Source: Labedaea rhizosphaerae | GTDB lineage: Bacteria; Actinomycetota; Actinomycetes; Mycobacteriales; Pseudonocardiaceae | Direction of reading: 5' to 3' | DNA length: 64,000 bases | NCBI RefSeq assembly: GCF_004362825.1 | Contig: NZ_SNXZ01000003.1 | Coordinates: 1,092,784 to 1,156,783, forward strand | In this document: in pieces, positions 1 to 8,769 of the stretch | Numbering within the stretch: position 1 is the first letter of the stretch | Layout: each line of letters opens with the position of its first letter | Notes under the pieces: model-generated | What the model was told of the DNA's origin: nothing | Seen by the model: only the letters and a program-made list of their open reading frames with translations | Database searches by the model: none | Position numbers and translations under genes: made by a program

Positions 1-237
1 GGCCGGCCGCTGCGGTTCCACGAGGTGCCGGCCGAAGCCGCGGCGCGCGGCATGGTGGCAGGCGGGCTACCCGAGCCGTTCGTCACCGCGATGATGGCTC
101 GCTACGCCGCGAACTGCACGCATCCGCAGTTCCCGCCGACGTCGGAACTCGAGAAGATCCTGGGCCGCCGGCCGCACACCTTCGCCGAATGGGCCGCCCA
201 CCACGTCGCCGACTTCGAGCCCGGGAGGGCATCGTGA
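1..237 (+). CDS. NAD(P)-binding NmrA-like oxidoreductase, C-terminal part
   Basis: The frame is open from base 1 to the stop at 235-237, so the 5' part lies outside the window and only 78 residues are visible. The ending, with RRPHTFAEWAAHH close to the C-terminus, matches the usual close of NmrA-like/atypical SDR proteins, where a P-x-TF-xEW segment follows the substrate domain. The Rossmann motif itself is not in view. The stop overlaps the GTG of the next gene (GTGA), so the two are probably co-transcribed and translationally coupled. Family call is inferred from the tail only. Confidence 0.6.
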   Translation, partial: GRPLRFHEVPAEAAARGMVAGGLPEPFVTAMMARYAANCTHPQFPPTSELEKILGRRPHTFAEWAAHHVADFEPGRAS

Positions 238-1178
238 CCGCGTCCAGCGAACGGAAACTGGTCCGCTTCGCCAGCGGTGACAGCGAATGCGCCGCCTGGC
301 ACTACCCGGGGACCAACGGTGCCTGCGTCATCATGGCCGCCGGCGGCGGGGTGACCAAGGAACCGGGCACCGACCCGTTCGCCCGGCGGTTCCACGAGGC
401 GGGGTTCACCGTCCTCGCCCTCGACTACCGGCACCTCGGGCAGAGCGGTGGCCGGCCACGCCAGGTCATCCGCGTCAAGGAGCAACTGGCCGACTGGCAG
501 GCGGCGATCGAGTTCGCCACGACCTTGCCGGGCGTCGACCCGGCGAAGCTGGCGATCTGGGGCTTCTCCCTCTCGGGCGGCCACGTCCTGCGCGTCGCGG
601 CCCGCAACCCCCGGCTGGCGGCGGCGATCGCCCAGACGCCGCTGGTCGACGGCCAGGTGGCCGCGCGCAAGACGATGCGTCACCGCAGGCCACTGCCGAT
701 GTTGCGGCTCATGGGCCGAGCGTTGCGCGACGCCGTGGGCAGCCCGCTCGGCCGGCCGCCCCTGCTGGTGCCGCTGGCCGGGGAACCGAGCACGGTCGCG
801 TTCCTGACCACTCCGGACGGCCTCGACGGCGACCGGGCGCTCAACCCGGGCAACCGGTACCCGCAATGGCCGCAGACGGTCGCCGCCCGCACCACGCTCC
901 GGATCGGCTTCTACCGGCCCACCCGGGACGCGGCCCGCGTGCGGTGCCCGCTGCTCGTCGTCGTCTGCGACCACGATCAGTCGGTGTTCGCCGAACCGGG
1001 CGTCCGCGCGGCCCAGCGCGCCCCCCGCGGTGAGCTCGTCCGGATGCCCGGCGGCCACTACGAGCCTTTCCTGGATGGGCACGAACAGGCTGTCGCGGCC
1101 GAGTTGTCCTTCCTGCACCGCCACCTGCTCGATCCCGCGCCGGCAGTTCGCCCCGCGACCGGCGCCGCAGCGCCGTGA
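234..1178 (+). CDS. alpha/beta hydrolase
   Basis: A 314-residue cytosolic alpha/beta hydrolase. The nucleophile elbow GFSLSG places Ser112 in the G-x-S-x-G position; Asp246/Asp248 in VVVCDHDQ and His275 in PGGHYEPF are the likely acid and base of the triad. The N-terminal HxYxG-type oxyanion region is represented by AAGGGVTKEPG. I chose GTG at 234 because a GGGAGG ribosome site lies just upstream and the codon overlaps the preceding stop; an ATG further upstream would run far into the previous gene. The pairing with an NmrA-like reductase suggests detoxification or ester metabolism, but the substrate cannot be read from sequence. Confidence 0.85.
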   Translation: MTASSERKLVRFASGDSECAAWHYPGTNGACVIMAAGGGVTKEPGTDPFARRFHEAGFTVLALDYRHLGQSGGRPRQVIRVKEQLADWQAAIEFATTLPGVDPAKLAIWGFSLSGGHVLRVAARNPRLAAAIAQTPLVDGQVAARKTMRHRRPLPMLRLMGRALRDAVGSPLGRPPLLVPLAGEPSTVAFLTTPDGLDGDRALNPGNRYPQWPQTVAARTTLRIGFYRPTRDAARVRCPLLVVVCDHDQSVFAEPGVRAAQRAPRGELVRMPGGHYEPFLDGHEQAVAAELSFLHRHLLDPAPAVRPATGAAAP

Positions 1179-1189
1179 TCCGCTAGCCG

Positions 1190-2092
1190 CTACCGCCGGC
1201 GGGAGATGGCCACACCCGTCAGGCAGACCGCGCCGCCGACGAGGCTGTACACCGTCGGGATCTCGGCGAGCACCAGCCACGACAACAGCACGGACACGGC
1301 CGGCACGGCGTAGGTGGTGGCGGTCAGCCGGCCGGCGTCCGTGCGGCGCAACGCGTACGCCCACGCGGTGAAGCCGATCGCGGTCGGGAAGATTCCCATG
1401 TAGACGGTGGCGAGGATGGCGCCGGCCGGCGCCACCCGCAGTTCGCCGACCAGTTGCGGCGCCCACGGCAGGAGGACCACGGTCGCGATGACGCAACCCA
1501 GCCAGATCGCGGTCAGCCCGTCGACGTTGCGCAGCGCGACCTTCTGGATCAGCACCCCGGCGGCGTACAGCACCGCGGCCAGCACGCAGAGCAGGACACC
1601 GGCGACGTTGCGCTGCGCGGTAGCCCCCGTCGCGATGATCGCGGCCCCGCCCAGGGCGACCAGGGAGCCGGTGATCAGCGGGCGCGAGAAGCCTTCGCGC
1701 AGGAATCGTCCGGCGCCGAAGGCGACCATCAGCGGCGCGAGGTTCACCAGCAGCGCCGCGGTCCCGGCGTCGATGAACCGCTCGCCGGCATTGAGCGCGA
1801 CGGTGTAGCCCGCGAGCCACAGCACGGCGTACGCCCCGACCAGCAGCAGTGACGTGCGCGAGAGCCGGACGCGAGCCGCGCCCTTGACCAGCACCAGCGC
1901 GGTGAGCGCGGCGGCGGCGACGCCGAGGCGCAGCAACGCCATCGGGGCGGGCGACAGGGAATGCCCGACGACGCGGATGGCGATGAAGGCCGAGCCCCAG
2001 AGCACGACGGCGAGCACGATGGCCGCCGCCGTCCGGCCGGTGTCGGTTGGCCTGGCGGTCACGAGTTGATTGGTCAGGAGTTGGTCGGTCAC
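1190..2092 (-). CDS. EamA/DMT-family transporter (RhaT/YdcZ-like exporter)
   Basis: About 300 residues with ten hydrophobic segments and the two-fold EamA repeat; the first helix carries the typical VLAVVLWGSAFIAIR signature and the second half repeats VLLCVLAAVLYAAG. Such proteins are inner-membrane metabolite or drug exporters. The gene is divergent from a LysR regulator at 2175, which probably controls it. The start is uncertain: GTG at 2092 is used here, GTG at 2062 is possible, and the frame can be extended to a TTG at 2146, which would run into the putative operator. Confidence 0.85.
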   Translation of the reverse strand: MTDQLLTNQLVTARPTDTGRTAAAIVLAVVLWGSAFIAIRVVGHSLSPAPMALLRLGVAAAALTALVLVKGAARVRLSRTSLLLVGAYAVLWLAGYTVALNAGERFIDAGTAALLVNLAPLMVAFGAGRFLREGFSRPLITGSLVALGGAAIIATGATAQRNVAGVLLCVLAAVLYAAGVLIQKVALRNVDGLTAIWLGCVIATVVLLPWAPQLVGELRVAPAGAILATVYMGIFPTAIGFTAWAYALRRTDAGRLTATTYAVPAVSVLLSWLVLAEIPTVYSLVGGAVCLTGVAISRRR

Positions 2093-2140
2093 CAGTCCAT
2101 CGTCAGCGCGATCGACCGTAAAGCACAAGCGACCAATTCT

Positions 2141-2165
2141 GTACAACCGTTAAGTGTGTCTGTAC
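2141..2165. promoter_or_regulatory. inverted repeat between EamA and LysR genes
   Basis: GTACA (2141-2145) and TGTAC (2161-2165) form a perfect inverted repeat with a 15-bp spacer, ending 9 bp before the LysR start codon. The size and place fit a LysR operator that controls both divergent genes. This is inference from symmetry only. Confidence 0.4.
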
Positions 2166-2174
2166 GGTCAGGGA

Positions 2175-3047
2175 ATGGACATCGCACGTCTCCGCGTCCT
2201 GCGTGCCGTCGTCGCGACCGGTTCGATCCGGGCCAGCGCGTCCGCCCTCGGGTACACGCCCTCCGCGTTGAGCCAGCAACTCGCGGCCCTGCAACGGGAA
2301 ACCGGCCTGCGGTTGTTCGAGCGGGTCGGGCGCGGCATCGAGCCCACCACGGCCGGCCGGGCCCTCGCCACCGAGTCGGAGGCGTTGTTCGAAGCCGTCG
2401 GCCGGGTCGAACGCGTGGTGGGTGACCTGCGGGAGGGGCGGGTGGGCAGCCTGGCGATCGGCTACTTCGGGTCGGCCGGTGCGACCTGGCTGGCCCCGAC
2501 GGTCGCGGTCCTGCGTGCCGAGTTCCCCGAACTCCGCCTGGACCTGCGGATGACCGAGTTCACCCCGGCCGACCCGGACGTCGACATCTTCGTCGAGGAG
2601 CAGGGCGGCGGGCACTCGCCGCTGGTCGACGTGCGCCGGCTGACCGCCGACCCGTACCGCGTGGTCGTGCGCGTCGACGACCCGCTGGCCGAGTCGGCGC
2701 AGGTGCCGCTCGCGGACCTGGCCGGCCGGGACTGGGTGGACAACGACCTGCGGGACGGACCGTGCCGCCAGGTCGTGCTCGCGGCATGCGCGCAGGCCGG
2801 CTTCGTGCCGCGCTTCGTGGTCGAGACCCACGACTACCGGACCGCGATCGCTTTCGTGGCAACGGGAATCGGGATCACCGTGGTACCGCAGCTCGGCCTC
2901 GGCGAGTTGCCGAAGGACCTGGCGGCCGTCGCCCTGGTGTCACCGACCCCGGTCCGCCACATCGGCGTCGCGGTCAAGAAGTCCGTCGCCCAGCACCCCG
3001 CCGCGCAGCGTGCCGTGGAGTTGCTGGAAGGGCTGGTCTGTCCCTAG
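2175..3047 (+). CDS. LysR-family transcriptional regulator
   Basis: A 290-residue LysR-type regulator. The winged HTH is at residues 3-60 (LRVLRAVVATGS ... ALSQQLAALQRETGLRLFERVGRG); the rest is a periplasmic-binding-like inducer domain beginning near LAIGYFGSAGATWLAPTV. The start is ATG at 2175 after CAGGGA, giving the usual MDIxxLRVLxAVV opening. Divergent orientation and short spacing to the EamA exporter indicate that it senses the exported compound or its precursor. The ligand is unknown. Confidence 0.92.
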   Translation: MDIARLRVLRAVVATGSIRASASALGYTPSALSQQLAALQRETGLRLFERVGRGIEPTTAGRALATESEALFEAVGRVERVVGDLREGRVGSLAIGYFGSAGATWLAPTVAVLRAEFPELRLDLRMTEFTPADPDVDIFVEEQGGGHSPLVDVRRLTADPYRVVVRVDDPLAESAQVPLADLAGRDWVDNDLRDGPCRQVVLAACAQAGFVPRFVVETHDYRTAIAFVATGIGITVVPQLGLGELPKDLAAVALVSPTPVRHIGVAVKKSVAQHPAAQRAVELLEGLVCP

Positions 3048-3052
3048 AGCTG

Positions 3053-4519
3053 TTACTTGCGCGGACGGAAGGCCGAACCGCTGACCGTGTGCCCGGTGGG
3101 CGTGCCCAGGCAGCGGTAGATCCGCCGCCCCGCGGTGCGGTCGTCGGGCGTGGGCGGCAGCACCTCGAGCGTCCAGTCCTTGTACTGCACGGCATCGCCG
3201 AAACGCGACGCCATCAAGGTCTTCTGCGAACACACCGCCTTCACCGACGAATCGGCTTCCAGCACGTCCATGTAGTCCTCGGCGAGGGTGGCGGGCACCT
3301 CGGCGATGGCGAAGGTCTCGTACACGTGCTCGGTGCTGCAGTCGATGCGCCGGATGCTGGTCACCTCGCCCTGGATCACGACCATCCCGCTCCAGCACTC
3401 GGCGCGCTGGGTGCACCGCGCGTGCGCGCCCGCCACCGACGCCGCCGGGCAGCCGTCGGTGGTGGTCTGGACGCCGTAGGTGGTGGTGGCGTCGGGGGTC
3501 TGGGCGATGTTCGGCGACGGGCCACCCGCTACCGGGGTGCCGGCGGTGTTGTCGTGGTTCACCAGGATCCACACGCCGGCCAGCACCAGCACCGCCGCGA
3601 CGCCGATGGCCAGCGCCGCGATCAGCTTGCTGCGAGCCGGTTTCTGGGTCGTCGACTGTCCGGAGTGGACTTGCGGCACCGGCATCGTGGTCAGGTTGGC
3701 CGACACCGACGCGGGCATGCCGAGGTCCATCAACCGGTTCAGGTCGGCACGCAACGCCGCCGCGTCCGGGTGGCGCTGGGCGGGATCGGACGCCATGCCG
3801 CGGCGCAGCACCGCGGTCACCTCCGGCGGCACGCCGGGCAGGTCCGGGATGGGCTCGTCGTGGTAGCGGACGATCTCCGGCAGGCTCGGCTGGCGGTCGC
3901 CGGGGAAGCGCGGCGGGCGGCCGGACAGCAGCGCGTAGAGCGTGGCCGCGAGCGAGTAGACGTCCGAGCGCGGGGTCGGCGCCTCGTGCCGGAAGGCCTC
4001 CGGTGGCGCGTAGGCGGGAGTGAGCGCGGCGAGCGTGACCGACGAGTCCCGGCCGGGATCGACCAGGGCGGCGAGACCGAAGTCGGCCAGAGCCGGGGTG
4101 CCGTAACGCTTGCGCAGGATGTTGCCGGGCTTGATGTCGCGGTGCAGCACGCCGAGGTCGTGCGCGGCGACGAGGGCGTCGGCGATCTGCGCGCCGGTGC
4201 GGACCACGTCGGCGACCGGCATCGGGCCGCGCAGCGATCCGTTCGGGCACAGCTCCATCACCAGGTAGGGCCGCCCGTCGGGCAGCACACCCGCGTCGTA
4301 GATCTCGACCACGTGCGGGTGCCCGGACAACCGCCCGGCGGCGCGGACCTCGCGCAGGAACCGGCGCTGGTCACGCTCGTCGAGCACGACCCGGCCGTCG
4401 ACCTTGATCGCGACCTCGCGGTCGATGGTGGTCTGGCGCGCACGGTGCACGACGGCGAACCCGCCACGGCCGAGCACGTCGATCACCTCGTAACCCGGCA
4501 GCGACAACTCCGCGAACAC
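3053..4519 (-). CDS. receptor-type serine/threonine protein kinase
   Basis: A 488-residue Hanks-type kinase. Residues 10-270 hold the catalytic domain: glycine loop GRGGFAVV (17-24), ATP-binding Lys39 in VAIK, catalytic HRDIKPGN and metal-binding ADFG. One transmembrane helix (about 297-317, LIAALAIGVAAVLVLAGVW) leads to a ~170-residue extracytoplasmic region with several cysteines and a DCSTEHVYETFAIAEVP stretch like the septum-formation/DUF4190-type sensor found on actinobacterial kinases. There are no PASTA repeats. It therefore links an external signal to cytoplasmic phosphorylation. It stands alone, convergent with the LysR gene 5 bp away. Confidence 0.93.
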   Translation of the reverse strand: MFAELSLPGYEVIDVLGRGGFAVVHRARQTTIDREVAIKVDGRVVLDERDQRRFLREVRAAGRLSGHPHVVEIYDAGVLPDGRPYLVMELCPNGSLRGPMPVADVVRTGAQIADALVAAHDLGVLHRDIKPGNILRKRYGTPALADFGLAALVDPGRDSSVTLAALTPAYAPPEAFRHEAPTPRSDVYSLAATLYALLSGRPPRFPGDRQPSLPEIVRYHDEPIPDLPGVPPEVTAVLRRGMASDPAQRHPDAAALRADLNRLMDLGMPASVSANLTTMPVPQVHSGQSTTQKPARSKLIAALAIGVAAVLVLAGVWILVNHDNTAGTPVAGGPSPNIAQTPDATTTYGVQTTTDGCPAASVAGAHARCTQRAECWSGMVVIQGEVTSIRRIDCSTEHVYETFAIAEVPATLAEDYMDVLEADSSVKAVCSQKTLMASRFGDAVQYKDWTLEVLPPTPDDRTAGRRIYRCLGTPTGHTVSGSAFRPRK

Positions 4520-4651
4520 GGCGAAACCCTAACCCCCACCGGATTCCGCCCAATCGCCGCTCGCACCGATCAACGCGCAGGTACAAAGGGTGGACCGACG
4601 GCTACCAAGAATCGCGGTAACGGGCGTTTCCCCGCTTCGGATAAGGCGATC

Positions 4652-4804
4652 GTGACGGGGGATCTCACCGAAGAGGACTTGCGCAACCCGCGGATCTGGC
4701 GCAGGCGCGCAGTGCAGCGCATCGCGTTGCGCAAGATCAGCGAGGTCCGGACGGTCGAGGTCACAAGCATCGACAAGTCCTTCTTCCGCAACCACGTCCG
4801 TTGA
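4652..4804 (+). CDS. small basic hypothetical protein
   Basis: A 50-residue frame with GTG start after GGATAAGG, rich in Arg and Lys (NPRIWRRRAVQRIALRKISEVR). It fills the gap between the kinase and the convergent exporter. Codon third positions look coding on this strand, but I recognise no family, and the upstream stop-free stretch means the start is a guess. Treat as possible. Confidence 0.35.
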   Translation: MTGDLTEEDLRNPRIWRRRAVQRIALRKISEVRTVEVTSIDKSFFRNHVR

Positions 4805-4805
4805 G

Positions 4806-6230
4806 CTAATGCGTCTGCTGCGCGTGTTTGGGTAGCAGACCCACTAGGACCAGCACGAGGACGTCCAGCCCGGCGATGATGGCGAACACCATCTCCGCCG
4901 CACCGAAGTACGAGTGCCCGGTCCGGGCCAGGAACACCGTGCCGAGCGCGGCGACGCCGATGGCGCCCGCGAACTGCTGGACGGCGTTGAGCAGCCCCGC
5001 GCCCGTGCCGACCTCCTCGGCGGTGGCGTCGCCGAGGATGAAGTCGACCAGCGGGACGAAGACCAATCCGGAGCCGAACCCGGTGACCAGCAACGCCGGC
5101 ACCAACTTCCACACCGTGATCTCGGCACCCCAGTGGGCGAAGCACCACCACAGGGCCAGCAGGCCGACGACGGCAACGGACAGGCCGAGGTGCAGGCTCG
5201 CGCGTCCCAGCTTCTCGGCCAGCACGGCACCGGCGAGCAGCACGGCGACGACGGTGCCGAGGGCCCACGGGATCAGCGTGAAACCGGTCTGCAGCGGCGT
5301 CCAGCCCAGGCCCAGTTGCAGGACCAGGTTGAGCACGAGGACGAACGCGCCCTGGGCCGCGTAGAACCCGGCCACGATCGGGAGGCCGACGACGAAGCTG
5401 CGCTTGCGGAACAACGACGGCGCGATGACCGGGTGCGCGGTGCGCCGCTCGGACATGACAAACAACGCGAGCAGGACGACCGAAGCGCCCATCATGGCGT
5501 AGGTCCAGGCGGGCCAGCCGAGTTCGCGGCCCTGGATGAGCGGGATGATCAGCAGCGCCGAGGCCGCGGTCAGCAGACCGACGCCGGTCAGGTCGAGGCG
5601 GGCCGTGCGGTCTTCACCGCCGCGGCGCGGCAGGACGCGCCAGGCGAGCACCCCGGCGACGACGCCGAACGGCACGTTGATCAGGAAGATCGACCGCCAC
5701 TGGCTGCCGAACAGGTCCAGGTGCAGCAGCCAGCCGGCCAGGATCGGCCCGGCGACGGTGGCCACGCCCATGATCGGGCCCATCGGCATCAGCGCCTTGC
5801 GCAGGTGCCGCGGCGGGAACACGACCTTCACCAGGGCGAGGCCCTGCGGGATCATGACCGACCCGAACAGGCCCTGAAGCGTGCGGGCCACGATCAGGAA
5901 GACCACGTTCGGGGCCAGCCCGCAGGCCAGCGAGGTCAGGGTGAAGCCGGTCATGCCGAGCAGGAACAGCCGGCGCCGGCCGAGCAGGTCGCCGAGGCGG
6001 CCCGAGGTGACCAGGCCGAGGGCGAACGCCGCGGTGTAGGCGCTGAGCACCCATTGCAGCGTGACCTGGCCGCCGCCGAGGTCGGCGCGGATGGACGGGC
6101 CGGCGAGGTTGGCGATGCTGGAGTCGAGCAGGTCCATGACGTCGGCCAGAACCACGACGACGAGGACGAGCCATGCGGTGCGCAACGGCAGGACGGTGGT
6201 CGCTGCCGGTATGCGCAGGTCAGTAGTCAC
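4806..6230 (-). CDS. MFS drug exporter, DHA2 (EmrB/QacA) family
   Basis: About 474 residues with roughly 14 hydrophobic segments. The motif A-like loop GRLGDLLGRRRLF and the DHA2 opening LADVMDLLDSSIANLAGP (motif D1 with membrane Asp residues) identify a proton-driven multidrug exporter. The start is placed at GTG 6230; a longer frame starts upstream but would run through the operator array. It is divergent from the TetR gene at 6317, and the 86-bp gap holds four copies of one palindrome, so repression by that TetR and induction by an exported drug is the natural reading. Confidence 0.9.
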   Translation of the reverse strand: MTTDLRIPAATTVLPLRTAWLVLVVVVLADVMDLLDSSIANLAGPSIRADLGGGQVTLQWVLSAYTAAFALGLVTSGRLGDLLGRRRLFLLGMTGFTLTSLACGLAPNVVFLIVARTLQGLFGSVMIPQGLALVKVVFPPRHLRKALMPMGPIMGVATVAGPILAGWLLHLDLFGSQWRSIFLINVPFGVVAGVLAWRVLPRRGGEDRTARLDLTGVGLLTAASALLIIPLIQGRELGWPAWTYAMMGASVVLLALFVMSERRTAHPVIAPSLFRKRSFVVGLPIVAGFYAAQGAFVLVLNLVLQLGLGWTPLQTGFTLIPWALGTVVAVLLAGAVLAEKLGRASLHLGLSVAVVGLLALWWCFAHWGAEITVWKLVPALLVTGFGSGLVFVPLVDFILGDATAEEVGTGAGLLNAVQQFAGAIGVAALGTVFLARTGHSYFGAAEMVFAIIAGLDVLVLVLVGLLPKHAQQTH

Positions 6231-6302
6231 GAACGCCGTTCTACTTACGAACAGCGTTCGTGTCAATGCGAATGGCGTTCGCCGTGATTCAGAACACCGT
6301 TC
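6231..6302. promoter_or_regulatory. array of four TetR operator palindromes
   Basis: Four copies of GAAC-N3-GTTC lie at 6231-6241, 6249-6259, 6270-6280 (GAAT in the left half) and 6292-6302. The best copy extends to ACGAACAGCGTTCGT. Their starts are spaced 18, 21 and 22 bp apart, about two helical turns. They fill the space between the exporter and the TetR gene, so they are the likely binding sites of the adjacent repressor. Confidence 0.7.
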
Positions 6303-6316
6303 GTTAGACTGCGCGC

Positions 6317-7048
6317 ATGTCGCCGACCCCGCAGCAACGCCGCGCCGCCCGGCACCAGCTCGACCCGAGCGCGCCGGCCGCGCGGCGCGGCCCGTCCGGC
6401 AGGCGCAAGAAGCCGATCACGGTCGAGGCGATCATCAGCACCGCGTTCGACATCGTCGAAAAAGAAGGCTACGAAGCCCTGACGATGCGGCGCGTGGCCG
6501 CCGCGCTGGAGACCGGACCGTCGTCGCTGTACGCCCACGTGGTCAACAAGGAGGACCTAGACGAGCTGCTGATCGGTCGGCTGTGCGCCGAGATCGAACT
6601 GCCCGCGCCCGACCCGGCCACCTGGCGCCGCCAGCTCATCGACGTCTGCACGCAACTGCGTGACCAGTACCTGCGTTACCCGGGGATCTCACAGGCGGCC
6701 TTCGCTGCCGCTCCGTCCAACTTGGACACGCTACGGGTGAGCGAGGGGATGCTGGCCATCCTGCTCGCCGGGGGCGTCGACCCGCAGACCGCCGCGTGGA
6801 CCATCGACGCGCTGACCCTCTACGTCAACGCCCACAGCCTCGAGGTCTCGCTGGCCGCTCGCCGCAGCGACGAGGCCTGGGTGCGCAGCCGCGACGAGAT
6901 GCTGAACCGGTTCGCCGCGCTGCCCGACACCTTCCCGCAGACCAAGCGCTACGCCGCCGAGCTCACCGCCGGAACCACCCACGACCGGTTCGCGTTCACC
7001 CTCGGCCTGATGCTCGATGGGCTCCCGGGTCAGCCGTCCTTGGCGTAG
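6317..7048 (+). CDS. TetR/AcrR-family repressor with TetR_C_1-type domain
   Basis: A 243-residue TetR regulator with a basic, disordered N-terminal tail (residues 1-35), an HTH in ALTMRRVAAALETGPSSLYAHVVNKEDL (about 55-85) and a ligand domain ending near residue 240. The G-x-SSLYxHVxNK signature is that of the drug-responsive TetR/TetR_C group. It is divergent from the DHA2 exporter with the four-site operator between them and probably represses both genes. Its 3' end overlaps the convergent DUF2568 gene by 19 bp. Confidence 0.92.
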   Translation: MSPTPQQRRAARHQLDPSAPAARRGPSGRRKKPITVEAIISTAFDIVEKEGYEALTMRRVAAALETGPSSLYAHVVNKEDLDELLIGRLCAEIELPAPDPATWRRQLIDVCTQLRDQYLRYPGISQAAFAAAPSNLDTLRVSEGMLAILLAGGVDPQTAAWTIDALTLYVNAHSLEVSLAARRSDEAWVRSRDEMLNRFAALPDTFPQTKRYAAELTAGTTHDRFAFTLGLMLDGLPGQPSLA

Positions 7049-7398
7049 ACCCGGGTGAGGGCGGCGAAAGCGGTGCCCGCCACCGCGATGACGACGCCCA
7101 GCACCACCAGACCGGACAACGCCAGGATCAGCCCGGTCGCGGCGAACAGCAGGAACTCCACGACGAACCGCAGCGGCTCGGCCAGGCGCCGGTTCGCCCG
7201 CGGCGCGATGAACAGCCCCCACAACGCCGCGGCCGCGGCCGGGAACACCACGGCCTCGATGATGCTGAACGCCGCGTTCTGCCCCAGCCGCGCACCCGCG
7301 ACGGCGAGACCGGCCAGCAGCGCCAGCTCGGTCAGGAACCGGACGGCCAGCACCAGCCCGGAAATCCCCTGCATCTTGGGGGCCTGTTCGGAGGTCAC
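7030..7398 (-). CDS. YrdB/DUF2568 family membrane protein
   Basis: A 122-residue integral membrane protein with four predicted helices; the pattern FLTELALLAGLAV ... PAAAAALWGLFIAPRA ... RFVVEFLLFAATGL is the DUF2568 (YrdB) signature. Its function is not known for the family. The ATG at 7398 is the only good start. The gene converges on and overlaps the TetR gene. Confidence 0.8.
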   Translation of the reverse strand: MTSEQAPKMQGISGLVLAVRFLTELALLAGLAVAGARLGQNAAFSIIEAVVFPAAAAALWGLFIAPRANRRLAEPLRFVVEFLLFAATGLILALSGLVVLGVVIAVAGTAFAALTRVYAKDG

Positions 7399-7623
7399 GG
7401 CGTCAGCCTAGGGCCGCCTGGACGCGGTCCCGGCATGCGCACGGCCCTCCGGCGCGGGTCCGACGACCCGGGTCAGTTTCCCGCTAGCCCGAACGGGAGT
7501 GTTGAAACCGCGACTTTGCAACCGACCGCGCTCGAGAACAAACCAACAGTCATCAAGAGTGCCTGCCCGGTAGGCCATTCGGTCGCTCTTCGCGATACTT
7601 TGATCAAGTTCTGGCCTGTGACC

Positions 7624-7651
7624 TTGACACTGTGTTTCGCCTCACTATAAC
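7624..7651 (+). promoter_or_regulatory. strong sigma-70-type promoter
   Basis: TTGACA at 7624-7629 and TATAAC at 7646-7651 are separated by 16 bp, an unusually good consensus for this GC-rich DNA. It lies about 70 bp before the secreted protein gene at 7721. The rest of the 322-bp gene-free stretch 7399-7720 is clearly more AT-rich than its surroundings; I see no gene in it. Confidence 0.65.
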
Positions 7652-7720
7652 GTCCGGCTCGCCATTCACCATTTATCGGCCCTTTTCCCAGCTGCGCTGG
7701 CGTATTCTCAGGTGGCACTG

Positions 7721-8653
7721 ATGTCAATCAAGAAAGTCAGACCCGTTCAATTCGTCGTAGCCATGCTCTCGGCGGCGACGCTGCTTGCCGGCGGCTCGGC
7801 GGTGGCGAGCGGGACCCCCGACAACCCAGGCGGGCACCCGGTGCCCTGGCGTGCGAAGACCCCGGTGGTGTCGGTGGACGTCACCGCCGAGGGCGGCTTC
7901 CAGATGCCGAAGGTCTTGCATGCCGGATATGTCACGTTCCGGTTCACCACGCCCGAAAACGTCTTCCACGCCATCCAGGGGTTTTCGCTCAACCCGGGCG
8001 CGACCCTCGACATGGCGAAAAACGACATCGACATGGCCCTGTCCGGCATCGAGGGTCAGACGGTCCCCGGAATGCAGGGCCTCTATCGTGACATAACCGA
8101 AATCGGCGGCGCGGTAACGAGCACGTACGGTGCTCAGGAAGTCACGATTCCGTTGACCGCGGGCACGTACTACTTCGTGGACATCTACGACATCGACTCC
8201 CCGCCGATCGTGCCGCGCTACCACGAGGTGAAGGTGGTCGGTGCGTTCCTGTACTCGCCGCTGCCGACCTACACGGCGACCATCGACGCCACGATGTCCG
8301 CCGAGGACCCGCGGTTCCAGGGGGTCCCGGAGACGTTCCCGCACGACGGCACGTTCCTCAACATCGTCACCGGTGACGAGATGCACGAGACGGTCTTCCG
8401 GCCCGTGAGCGACGGCATCACGGACGACGACATCACCGCCTACTACGACGCTGTGATGTCGGGCGGCCCCCGGCCGCCCAAGCCGTTCACCGGCCTGCAG
8501 GCCGGGTTGCAGTCGATCTCCCCCGGGCGCTGGGCCATCGTGCACCTCGACCTGAAGCCCGGCCGGTACGCGGTCGTCTGCTACGTCCCCAGCGACGAGG
8601 ACGGCATGCCGCACACCTTCATGGGCATGCACAACGTCCTCACCCTCACCTGA
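7721..8653 (+). CDS. secreted protein with cupredoxin-like C-terminus
   Basis: A 310-residue exported protein. Residues 1-30 form a signal peptide (KK charge, hydrophobic core VVAMLSAATLLAGGSAVASG). Two similar halves follow, each with a LxxGxYxFV/GRYAVVCY strand. The C-terminal GRYAVVCYVPSDEDGMPH with a following His/Met-rich segment resembles the copper loop of plastocyanin-like domains (Cys, His and Met in order), but the spacing is not canonical and metal binding is inference. ATG 7721 is chosen over GTG 7712 because AGGTGG sits 5 bp before the ATG. It is transcribed alone from the strong promoter at 7624. Confidence 0.75.
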   Translation: MSIKKVRPVQFVVAMLSAATLLAGGSAVASGTPDNPGGHPVPWRAKTPVVSVDVTAEGGFQMPKVLHAGYVTFRFTTPENVFHAIQGFSLNPGATLDMAKNDIDMALSGIEGQTVPGMQGLYRDITEIGGAVTSTYGAQEVTIPLTAGTYYFVDIYDIDSPPIVPRYHEVKVVGAFLYSPLPTYTATIDATMSAEDPRFQGVPETFPHDGTFLNIVTGDEMHETVFRPVSDGITDDDITAYYDAVMSGGPRPPKPFTGLQAGLQSISPGRWAIVHLDLKPGRYAVVCYVPSDEDGMPHTFMGMHNVLTLT

Positions 8654-8769
8654 TCCCAGGCGAGTTCGGCGGCGGGGCGGCCCTCACGGGGTCGCCCCGC
8701 CGTTTTCGTCTGCGTCGGACCTCGTTCGCTACGATCCGGTATCGGACCGCACCGAGCAGGAGGACCGAC

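Noticed and set aside
102-1820. A 572-codon minus-strand frame
   Set aside because: It covers the hydrolase in antisense and part of the EamA gene in another frame; composition is Arg/Gly/Ala only.
2762-4600. A long plus-strand frame antisense to the kinase
   Set aside because: It is shadow coding of the kinase gene; only the last 50 codons (4652-4804) fall outside a real gene and were kept as a weak small CDS.
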